From Pelagophyceae sp. CCMP2097 (taxonomy: Eukaryota; Sar; Pelagophyceae), in contig MU657994.1 in the NCBI GenBank assembly GCA_026770575.1, forward strand, positions 1,491 through 16,514: DNA of 15,024 nucleotides, in the 5' to 3' direction. The position numbers and the translations under genes were made by a program. Within the stretch, counting starts at the first letter, position 1. Every line of letters starts with the position of its first letter. Below, one piece after another: positions 1 to 7,057 of the stretch. The notes below the pieces were generated by a model that saw nothing but the letters and a program-made list of their open reading frames with translations, did no database searches and was not told the DNA's origin.

Positions 1-36
1 GGCTCGCCGCGCCGCCGACGCAACGGCCGTGCGCAG

Positions 37-212
37 GCAATCCAATCGAGGACAAGAAGATGTACCGGACGTACATCGTGCACACCATCCAATCGCTGAC
101 GCAGCTCGATTTCTCCACCATCACGAAGCAGGACCGCGAGAGGGCCGACGCGTGGGCCCTCACGTTCCGCCACAAGCTCGCGGGCAAGCCGCGCGAAGTC
201 GAACCCTTCTGA
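37..212 (+). CDS. Last exon of a leucine-rich-repeat protein (LRR-cap, LRRC51-like), partial
   Basis: Open frame read from a splice acceptor (gtgcgcag, ending at 36) to TGA at 210-212. It starts N-P-I-E-D-K-K-M-Y-R-T-Y and continues through LDFSTITKQDRERADAW to a basic tail ending in EVEPF. The spacing of NP, YR.Y, LDF and the following charged R..A helix is the LRR-cap that closes leucine-rich-repeat domains, as in U2A' and LRRC51. The DF(S)..TK.DR..A..W pattern is closest, from memory, to LRRC51/LRTOMT, an LRR protein often found in ciliated lineages. The repeats themselves lie upstream of the window, so only the C terminus is seen. If the exon starts at 37, its first two bases complete a split glycine codon (G-NP), the usual residue there. 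The cap motif is directly visible; the LRRC51 assignment is inference and U2A' is the main alternative. The gene converges on the minus-strand gene ending at 389. Confidence 0.62.
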
Positions 213-388
213 GCGCCGCCGCCCCGCGCCCGCCCGCGGCGAGCATCGCCCCCTCGGCCCCCTCGTAGAGCCGCACGGTGTCCGCCGTCGGGCCGACTTC
301 TCGGCGGCGGCGCGGCTGCCCTTTGAGCTCGGGGCTGTATCGCGCATAAAATCGTCTCGTTACGGCTTTTCGGGCGCGGCGGCGGGCT

Positions 389-695
389 TTAGCTCAGCGC
401 GGCGAGGAGCCAACCGCCGGACCTGACGCACCATCGCAGGATGTAGCCGAAGAGGAGGCAGTTGACGGCGTTGATGATGTAGACCTCGTGTGCGTCGAGC
501 ATGTAAAGCCCCGTCCAGAGCCTGCAGAGGCATTCGCGGGGCGCGCGGGGGGCGCGGAATCCGGGGGGCGCGGGGGAAGCGCGTGTAGTGAAAGTACTTG
601 AGCTTGACGTATTTGACCAGCGCCCGCGGCGGCGAGCACGCGGCGGCGGCGGCGGCGCCCGCGTCCGCGCGGTGGCCGTTTTGCGCGTGGGCCAT
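389..695 (-). CDS. Serine palmitoyltransferase small subunit-like protein (ssSPT), two exons
   Basis: Proposed exons on the minus strand are 695-583 and 521-389 (TAA at 391-389), giving about 81 residues; family members are about 70-80. Exon 1 begins MAHAQNGHRAD and ends LVKYVKLKYFHYT. Exon 2 reads LWTGLYMLDAHEVYIIN, then a hydrophobic segment (NAVNCLLFGYILRW) and a short tail. The aromatic-rich K..Y(F/W).Y stretch followed by LYML(D/E)..E and one membrane helix is the signature of the small ER-membrane subunits that bind and activate the LCB1/LCB2 serine palmitoyltransferase, the first step of sphingolipid synthesis. The acceptor cctctgcag before 521 is clear. The only in-phase donor keeping the YFHY motif is GC (582-581), giving a 61-bp GC-AG intron; a GT donor inside AAGTAC would delete the motif. 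The start at 695 is the first in-frame ATG and lies opposite a divergent gene starting at 938. Family from motif recognition; splice model inferred. Confidence 0.7.
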
Positions 696-937
696 GGGGG
701 AACCGCCGGACAGCGCCGCAGGGCAACGCCGCGAATTTCAAAAGCCTCGCCCGACGGCGCGTTGTGGCCCGCTCCGCTCACCGCGCACGTGTTTTGTGTC
801 GCCAAAGATTTTCAGCGACGGCGAAGTTTTCTTTTCGGTGCGCGCTACCGTGACCTTTTCGGGCCTCTTGACGGGGTCGGGGTTCAGCCGGGTCCGCCGC
901 TTTCGAGCCCCCCCCCCGTCGGCGTCGGGCGCTCGCC

Positions 938-1785
938 ATGGCGCCGGGCCGCGGGCGGCGCCGCGGGGCCTGGCCCCGCCTCGCCGCCGCCGCCGCCGCT
1001 CTGGTCGCCTGCGCCGCGCCGGCAGCCCGCGGCACGTGGCGGCGCCTCGACGCCGTCGCATGCGTCGTGCCCGGCGATTTCGTGGGCAACTTCAGCGCGC
1101 GGGACGGCGGCGGCGGCTGCGTCGACGTGGGCGTCGTCCACGTCGGCGACGACTGGTCCCTGGACGCTCCATCCGGCCGCTTCGCCTGTCTGGGCCACTG
1201 CGGCCGCAGCTGCGACGGCCTCCATGCCGCCTCGCAGTGCGCCCCCGCTCCGTACGAGGGGACTCCTTGTCGCGGGGCGTTCCGCGCTGAGGCCGCCACT
1301 TCTGCGGAGCGCCCCGGCCGCAGGTGGACCATGGCGTGCCTCGAGCGAACTGCCTGCGAGTGGGTCGCGGCGCAGTCGGGCGACGCGCGCCCGCGCTGCT
1401 CGCCGCCGCTCGCCGACCGCCTCGCGTGCGACTCCGTCAGAGGCCCTCCTAGGGGCCGGCAGACCACCGCGACCTTGAGCATAGACATTGGCTCGCCACG
1501 GTGCTCTACGGCAAGTGCGCGCTCCGGCAGGACGAATACATGCGAGCCTACGTCCGCCTCGCGAGTCCGTCGCCCGCGGCACCCCGTGGCGCCCACGGGA
1601 CGGCGCGCCGCGCAGGCCACGCGCGCGCGCCCCCGGCTGCGTTCCAGCGCACGGCCTGCGACCCGGCCGCGCCCCGCAACCCGGGCTGGCGGCGGCCTCG
1701 GCGGCCGCCGAGGCCGTCCTCTTTCGCGTTCGTGGCCCACAAGCTCAAGGAAGCCTTTGAGTCGGCCGCCGAACCGGCGCCGTGA
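938..1785 (+). CDS. Putative secreted cysteine-rich protein, spliced, family unknown
   Basis: ATG at 938 opens a protein with a basic start (MAPGRGRRRGAWPR), an Ala/Leu-rich hydrophobic core (LAAAAAALVACA) and a likely signal-peptidase site near AAPAARG. A domain with many cysteines follows (VACVVPGD, GGGCVDV, FACLGHCGRSCDG, SQCAPAP, MACLERTACEW). A 59-bp GT-AG intron (1426-1484, gtgcga...catag) joins ADRLA to HWLATVLYGKCALRQDEYMRAYV in phase and moves the reading frame to the one ending in TGA at 1783-1785. A second candidate intron, 1252-1323 (gtacga...ccgcag), is exactly 72 bp, stop-free and in phase, so retention or removal both keep the frame; the stretch it removes is less protein-like. 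The last third (about 1570-1730) is low-complexity Arg/Pro/Ala and may hide another intron, so the 3' end is uncertain. I recognise no family. Secretion is inferred from the signal peptide and the cysteines. Confidence 0.5.
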
Positions 1786-2059
1786 GCGCCGCGAGAGCGC
1801 GCCCGTGGCGCGCGGTGCATAAGATATGGTCGCTCCCGAGGCCGCCCGCAGAGGGACGTCGGCGGGCGGGCCCGCAAGGGGTGCCCTGGTGGCGCTTAGA
1901 AAGGAGTCGCGTTTGTGTCGGCGCGCCGTTCGTTGGATCTGCCTTCGAAAGGGGCGTCGCGCGAGCTTGGGGAGGGGGTCTGAGCGCGTGGTGGGTGGTT
2001 TGATTCCTGGTGCGCGTCGGCGGCCGGGCGTTTCGCGGCGGCGCGGCGCGCCCGGCGGC

Positions 2060-2887
2060 CTACTGGCCGCCGAGGCCATCCGAGTCGTCCGCGTTCGAGG
2101 TTCGTTGCCTCTTGGCGCCGGCCTCGTCGTCGTCTTCGCCGCGTGGCCTGCGTCCGGGTGCGCGGGTCTGCGCCGCGCCGCGAGGCCGCGTTCCATCGGG
2201 GCGGGAGTGTGCCTCTCTGCTATCCCCTTTTGAGGCGCGGGTCTTGCCTCTTGTCGATCTTGGCCTGCTGGTAGGCGCGCGAGCGCGCGAGGGCCTTTTT
2301 GTCATCGGCGGGCCGGACTTTGTCCCTGTACTTGCCGAGGTAGATGCGGAGCGGCTCGACGTATTTATCAAAGCCGAGCGACGTCATCGCCGCGAGCAAG
2401 TCGTCGCCGTTGATCGTCTTCCGCTTCTCCTCCTGGATCTTGTCCGACGCCTCGCTCGTCACCTACGCACAAGAGCCTATACGAGGCGCGAAAGGGCAAA
2501 AGAGAGGCGCGAGACGACCAAAGGCGCAGGAGACGCACAAATGAGATGAACTCCGAGACGCATTCTTGCACAATCTCCTTGGCCTCCTTGGAGATCTTCG
2601 CGTTGGGGGGCAGGTTGCCCTTCATGATGCGCGCTACGCACGCGTGTCGCCGAAAGGACGGCGCCGGCCGCGCAAACGGCCCCGCCGCGCCCGACGACGG
2701 CATTCGGGCCTCACCGATGTTGGCAATCGGCAGGAACCGGTCCTGCTCGCGGAGCTCCTACGCGGCGTGAGGGTGAGGCGGGGCCGGCCCGCAAAGGGGC
2801 CCCGAGCGTGGCGGGGAACAAAGGTCGGCGCGAAGGAAGACGCCGCTTTTCGACGGCCAGGTTCGGGATGATCGCTTCCTCGCCCAT
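2060..2887 (-). CDS. NFYB: Nuclear transcription factor Y subunit B (NF-YB/HAP3), histone-fold CCAAT-binding subunit
   Basis: Minus-strand exons: 2757-2715 ([14 protein letters not shown]), 2633-2539 ([19 protein letters not shown] to VSEFISF), 2462-2248 ([39 protein letters not shown]) and 2147-2060 ([18 protein letters not shown] at 2062-2060). The order and spelling of these motifs are the NF-YB core domain, which pairs with NF-YC as an H2B/H2A-like dimer and, with NF-YA, binds CCAAT promoters in the nucleus. Introns: 2714-2634 (81 bp, gtgagg...cgtag), 2538-2463 (76 bp, gtgcgt...cgtag) and 2247-2148 (100 bp, AG|gcaaga...cgcag). The last is GC-AG; if retained, the protein ends at TAG 2222-2220 after RLKRG. 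An acceptor (gcgtag) abuts 2757, so a 5' exon exists; 2887-2855 ([11 protein letters not shown], donor gtcgaa) is a weak candidate for it. The core assignment is very firm; the 5' exon is speculative. The gene converges on the plus-strand gene ending at 1785; nothing is recognised in 1786-2059. Confidence 0.93.
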
Positions 2888-3108
2888 CGCGAAACGTCGG
2901 GTGCGTACGCCGCCCTCGAGCAGAGGCCTGTTCTCCCGAGCAGTGCCAAAATCAAATCTCAAAAGCTGATCCTCTCGAATTATCGCCAAAGTCTCATCCG
3001 CAGCGACGTCCTTTTGCGCCCTTTCTGGGGTCCAGTGGCCTTAAGAAGTGTCCACCTCTTCGCGCCGCAGTCGCACACCATTTTTAAGTTTTCTGAGGAT
3101 ATCGACGG

Positions 3109-3116
3109 GGCCGGAC
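3109..3116 (+). repeat. 8-bp target-site duplication, left copy (ggccggac)
   Basis: GGCCGGAC lies directly before the MITE and is repeated directly after it at 3550-3557. The partner arm at 5128-5135 carries the sequence once on the opposite strand, showing the state before insertion. Eight base pairs is the duplication length of hAT transposases. Confidence 0.93.
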
Positions 3117-3549
3117 TAAGGTAGGACTTAGTTGCTGGAGTTGGAGTTGATTAAAGCCTCTGTATTTTCCCAGTTGAGTTGAGTGAGTTGTCGGTCAAAA
3201 TATTCGAGGCAACTGGGCCAGTCGTTAGTTGTCAATCAAATTTTCGTCAACTCATTTAGAGTTGGTTTTGACGGGAAAACATAGAAACTCAGGTATTTTT
3301 AGTTGAAAATGGGTAAAAAAGGCTCATAATAGGGTAAATGTCGAATAATTGACAGCAATTTCGCCTTGAAATATTTGGATCTGACTAATGCTGCCTCAAC
3401 TCAACTTGGAGGTAGTTGGCTCATCGACCGCCGAATAACTAACTCGAGGCGAGTTGGATGCCACTCTCCCAATTAAGAGTTAGTTGGCGGCCGAAAAGCA
3501 TGGATAACTCGCCATAAACAAGTTGAAAAAATAACTAAGTCCTACCTTA
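3117..3549. mobile_element. hAT-type MITE (433 bp, 17-bp perfect terminal inverted repeats)
   Basis: The element begins TAAGGTAGGACTTAGTT (3117-3133) and ends with its exact reverse complement (3533-3549). The first five bases, TAAGG, fit the YARNG terminal rule of hAT elements, and the flanks carry the 8-bp duplication GGCCGGAC. It has no coding capacity. The inside is AT-rich and studded with AGTTG/CAACT motifs (clusters near 3133-3150, 3173-3190, 3232-3260, 3398-3420 and 3440-3485), like the subterminal binding sites that hAT transposases use. The transposase gene at 5201-8410 belongs to the same superfamily, but no matching termini were found around it, so a donor-recipient link is only a hypothesis. 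Confidence 0.93.
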
Positions 3550-3557
3550 GGCCGGAC
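3550..3557 (+). repeat. 8-bp target-site duplication, right copy (ggccggac)
   Basis: Second copy of GGCCGGAC, directly after the MITE's right terminus and followed by acc. The corresponding uninterrupted sequence (GGCCGGACACC on the minus strand) is in the other arm at 5125-5135. Confidence 0.93.
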
Positions 3558-3871
3558 ACCACTTCAAAATTTTATTAAATCGCCGCGACGACGATACCAC
3601 GCACCTATGCGTGAACACACAATAAGATCTCTATCTTTCCGTGCTTCGGAACGGGATTGTGGAATCTTTGATTTTGCAATTTCAGTAATTTCGGGACGTG
3701 CAAGCACGTGCGACGATACTTGTCCGGGTGCAACTTTGGCGCCGGCCTCGTCGTGCGGAAACGGCCCTGTAGAGCCAAGGTTGAGCAGCATCCAACAGGT
3801 AGAACAAAAGATAGGAAAGGCGGAATTTAAGTCCTCTTTTCTCAAAAGGGGCCAAAACAACATGTTGGCAA

Positions 3872-4357
3872 TTAAGCCTCCTTCGTGTCTCGGGCGGGCC
3901 GTTGAAAGGCGGAACCTGGTAGCACCAGGAACGTGTGCGCCTCGATGGTCGTGCAAAACTGTAGCATGCTAGCCCCGCCGCGCAGCATGGCGGCGGCGTA
4001 GCCCGCCAGCGACTTGACGCTCGGCGTGGACGGCAGCACGTCGACCGTCGGCGGCCGCATGAGGCCGCTGCAGACGTCGTCGGTCTCGCGAGGCCCGGTC
4101 GCCGACCGAGACGAGAGCCGCCACCACCGAGTCGCGCACGGCGCCATGTCGCCGTCGGTGGCCGCGGCGAAGCCTCTGCGCGGATGGCCTTAAAGTTTGC
4201 CTCGAGCGCCAGCACGGCCACGTCGCGGCGGCGTCGTGTTAGCCCGACGCCGACATGGCCAGGCCGCGCACGAGGCGCTGCGGCGCCTGGAGCGGCGCGT
4301 TTAGCACACGCCGGCGCGCATGCCCCGGTCGCCTATGGCGCGCGCCGCACAACTCGG
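3872..4357 (-). pseudogene. Decaying protein-coding fragment between the repeat arms
   Basis: Read on the minus strand, high-GC sequence here shows protein-like runs in shifting frames. VAVLALEANFKAIRAEA lies near 4225-4175 and AVRDSVVAALVSVGDRAS near 4145-4090. VDVLPSTPSVKSLAGYAAAM and GGASMLQFCTTIEAHTFLVL run from about 4045 to 3920, ending at TAA 3874-3872. The first two runs are not in frame with the third, so at least one or two frameshifts (or unrecognised introns) are needed. Upstream, LVRGLAMSASG near 4275-4240 is followed by a stop. I do not recognise the family. GC content matches the host genes, not the AT-richer arms, which suggests a captured host gene piece; a leftover exon of a gene split by the insertions is the alternative. 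Confidence 0.45.
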
Positions 4358-4360
4358 CAG

Positions 4361-4903
4361 GATTACGGTTGTTTGCCAGGGTAGGTACGACAGTTTTCGC
4401 AAATGGGCTTTTGACGTACCCGCGTACCCCCACCTTTCGTTGCCGCCGCTCCCCGGCGACGTACCCACGTACCCCGACGCGCCTTGCTTACCTTAACGCT
4501 GATTTGAAGGAATATATCAAATCTTACGAGAGGCTTCGACGAAGGGAGCTCTGCGGGCACTGATTTCCGAGCACTAGCTCGGTGCATCCCGACAGGGCCA
4601 TCGGACCGAAGCGGCGAGCCCACAGGCGCGAGCAATCGAACGCTCCGAGCGCGGTCCGCAGCATGGCCACCCACTGGGAAGGCACCCGTTGTGCGTGCTC
4701 CGGGTTTTCCACACTTCGCCGAAGCGATTTTTTCGGGACTCGGAGCGGGCAATTTTTTCGGGGACGGGCATCTGACGGGGGCCGACGTACCCACGTACCC
4801 CCAGGGTCCCTCGTCGTTGCCGGCCGTCGACGTACCCACGTACCCTCCCAAATAACGTACTCACCTAAAACTGTGGTACCTACCCTGGCAAACAACCGTA
4901 ATC
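4361..4903. mobile_element. Non-autonomous DNA transposon (543 bp, 37-bp terminal inverted repeats)
   Basis: The left terminus 4361-4397 starts GATTACGGTTGTTTGCCAGG; the right terminus 4867-4903 is its reverse complement with one mismatch in 37 positions (position 29, G against C). Both ends are flanked by CAG (4358-4360 and 4904-4906), a possible 3-bp target duplication as made by CACTA or PIF/Harbinger transposases. A one-base shift of the boundary would remove this match, so the superfamily is unassigned. The near identity of the ends suggests recent activity. Inside are four copies of an 18-bp motif (annotated separately) and no convincing gene. Confidence 0.85.
4413..4846 (+). repeat. 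Four subterminal copies of GACGTACCCACGTACCCC
   Basis: Copies at about 4413-4430, 4458-4475, 4784-4801 and 4829-4846, all in the same orientation, with the second adenine block varying in the first copy (cccgcg). Two lie just inside each terminus, with 45-bp spacing on both sides. Each unit holds two near-identical half sites (ACGTACCC). This placement fits transposase-binding sites; a promoter role cannot be excluded. Confidence 0.8.
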
Positions 4904-4937
4904 CAGACAGATCTAGAACAAATTGTATCGCCAAAAG

Positions 4938-5147
4938 CTTAGTCGCCTCACAACATTTTGTTTTGGCCTGTTTTTGACAGATTGGGACTTAAATTCTGCC
5001 TTTTCTATCTTTTGTTCTACCTGTTGGATTACGCCCGACCTTGATCGCATGAGTCCGTGTGCGCGCGTCGAGGCGAGCGCCAAAGTTGCACCCGGACAAG
5101 TGCTCTCGTTGCTCACTTCAATTTTGGTGTCCGGCCCCGTGGATATC
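4938..5147 (-). repeat. Right arm of the large inverted repeat, with the MITE's empty site
   Basis: Reverse-complement partner of 3098-3884. It carries GGCCGGACACC uninterrupted (5125-5135 on the minus strand), where the left arm is split by the 433-bp MITE. The arm ends about 50 bp before the start codon of the hAT transposase gene and may contribute to its 5' flank. Confidence 0.8.
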
Positions 5148-6372
5148 GCCATTTTTGGCTACATAAACCCGACACGGCTTGCCAGTTGCCAGTGGGGCGC
5201 ATGTGGGCCAAAATGATGGCTGCGTCCAAACCCGGGGCGCAGCGGGGCCATAAGGTGGTAAAAAAGCTACCAGGCCCAGTGCCGAAGCACAAGATGTGGG
5301 ACTCCAAGGAGGGTTGCTGGGTCGAGGACCCGGATAATCCGGCCGCCCCGGCGCCGGCGCTGGCGAAGCGGTCCGTGGGCCGACCGCGGAAGCGGCCGCT
5401 CGGCGTCGACGCGCGGCAACCGGACAGGTCGGCGCGGCACGACGAGGACGAGCAGCCGGTCGAGCAGCGGCCGGCGATGGGAGCTTCCCCCGCGCCGGTG
5501 CGCCGCGCTGCCACGGTCCCGCCCAAGCGCAAGCTCCGCAAGGCGTGGCGTTTGGCCCTGCCGTGGCTCATCTTCGCCAAGAACGTCGGCGTCGACGTCG
5601 GCGGCATCTGCCCAAGCTCTGAGGGCGAGAAGTGCGAGGGCTGCTCGCTCTGCGGTCGGCTCATGTGCACTCTCTGCATGGAGCGCGACACGCTCGGCCT
5701 GGTGAAAGGCGACCTGGAGAACCCGTTCGTCGTCGGCTCGTCGAACTTTTATTTGTCTGGCGTGAAAAGCCCAAGGAAAACTACCATGTGGCGGACCTGG
5801 ACGAGAGCCAGCGGACTGTGGGCCAAGGCTTCGACAAGCAGTTCGCCGACATGGATGCGCACCTTGACTTGGTCTTCACCAGCGTTTACTGGCTCGCGAT
5901 GAACAAGATCGCGCTTTGGAAACTGCCGTCGCTGTGCCAGCTCGACCGCCCCAAGAAGAAGCACCCCATACTCGGCGAGTACTGCAACCACGTCATGGGC
6001 CGCGACATGGCCATGTCCTTCGCGCACGTCATCCGCGAGGAAATTAACGTCGCAGCGTGCACGAGCGCAGCGCTCGGGCTCATGGTCGACGAGAGCACCG
6101 ACGTGTCCCAGACGGGCACTATGGTCCTCTACCTGAGGCTGTGCATCGGTGGCCGTTTTAAGACTGTCTTTTGGGGCCTCGTCGAAGCGACTGATGGGAC
6201 TGCGCCTGGGCTTTACTCGATCATCGAGGACTTTTTTACGCTGATGGGCGTCCCCTTGTTCCTCCTCTTCTGCTTCGCGTCCGACGGTGCCTCCGTCATG
6301 GAGGGCGCCGACAGCGGCGTCGCCGTCCGCCTCCGAGACAATTTCAACATCTTCATGCTCCTCGTGCACTGC

Positions 6373-6547
6373 GTCGGTCCAGCGTCCCGATTAGATCTAT
6401 GGCCACGAAGCCTCTGTGCAGACGTGCCTCTGTTTCGACGCTCGGCAGGGCTCCTATGGCGGGGCTTGGTCGTTGCCTTCGAGTCCTGGGCGGACGATGC
6501 GATCTGGCTTGGTCCACGGACCTGGCGTGGACGGGGTCGCATAATAG
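6373..6547 (+). other. Predicted spliceosomal intron in the hAT gene (175 bp)
   Basis: Removing gtcggt...aatag joins LLVHC to AAHRHALASKDAA in phase 0, recreating the usual hAT sequence HC.AHR.ALA. Read unspliced, the frame leaves the family match and becomes Arg-rich. The weak donor leaves a small insertion with decay as an alternative. Confidence 0.75.
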
Positions 6548-6967
6548 GCCGCCCACCGGCACGCGCTCGCGTCAAAGGACGCCGCCGAGGGCAACATCGT
6601 CGCGGACTACTTCGAGTCGGTGCTGCACGACGTGCTGAATTACTTCTGCAAGTCGCCCCAGCGCTGCGGCCACCTCCGCAGGTTGCAGGAGCAGCTCAAG
6701 GTGCCGGTGCTCCGCATGGTCCGACTCGTCGTGACGCGCTGGCTGTCGCGTGCTGCCGCGACGCTCCGCATTTTCAACATCATCTTGGCGCTCGTCGTCG
6801 ACTTTCGAGAGGATGCCGCCGACCCGAAAAATGTGACGGCCGGGGCACTCTACGCGGCCACTTTTTCCCACGGCTTCCTGGCTGCGCTCGTCCTCTTCAA
6901 CGAGCAGCTCGGCGTGCTCGCACAGGTTTCGACTGCGCTCCAACAAACGCGGGTCACGTTCGGCGAG

Positions 6968-7057
6968 GTGAGGCCCCTAGTTCGTGCACCACTGACTTTA
7001 TTCTTCGAACCCTCACCTTGCCACCGCTCCAATGGAACCGGACCTTGTGATGGTTAG
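6968..7057 (+). other. Predicted spliceosomal intron in the hAT gene (90 bp)
   Basis: Strong donor GAG|gtgagg and acceptor ggttag|GTG, phase 0 on both sides. The interval is lower in GC than the exons and ends with an in-frame TAG, so splicing is needed to read through. Confidence 0.85.

Larger units (their letters stand above)
3098..3884 (+). repeat. Left arm of the large inverted repeat, split by a MITE
   Basis: This arm pairs with 4938-5147 in inverse orientation. Without the inserted MITE and one copy of its 8-bp duplication it would be about 346 bp. It is much lower in GC than the host-gene block. The inner edge fades at about 3884 (aattaagcc against cgactaagc in the partner). No coding sequence is supported in it; the open frames on either strand here read through repeat DNA. 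Confidence 0.8.
3098..5147. mobile_element. Composite inverted-repeat element enclosing a gene fragment and another transposon
   Basis: Two arms in opposite orientation bound this 2-kb interval. Matching blocks are: gatatc(g/c)acggggccggacacc at the outer ends (left 3098-3116 plus 3558-3560, right 5126-5147); a 25-bp perfect block (3718-3742 versus 5077-5101); a 45-bp block with two mismatches (3790-3834 versus 4985-5029); and ggccaaaacaa-atgttg (3850-3866 versus 4951-4968). The left arm has two extra segments: a 433-bp MITE and about 130 bp near 3565-3715. The layout (long degenerate terminal repeats around a captured gene piece) resembles Pack-MULE or foldback elements. Two separately inserted inverted copies of one short repeat would look the same. 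No convincing outer target duplication was found. Confidence 0.6.

Noticed and set aside
588..1478. A 296-codon plus-strand open frame
   Set aside because: It runs antisense through the ssSPT exon and out of frame through the signal-peptide gene; composition is low-complexity.
778..2196. A 472-codon open frame on the minus strand
   Set aside because: It overlaps the NF-YB 3' end and the secreted-protein gene, is Arg/Pro/Ala noise typical of GC-rich DNA, and shows no domain.
3078..5156. ccattttt at 3078-3085 and 5149-5156 as a target duplication of the large inverted-repeat element
   Set aside because: The left copy is 12 bp away from the start of arm homology while the right copy nearly touches it, and an AT-rich 8-mer can match by chance.
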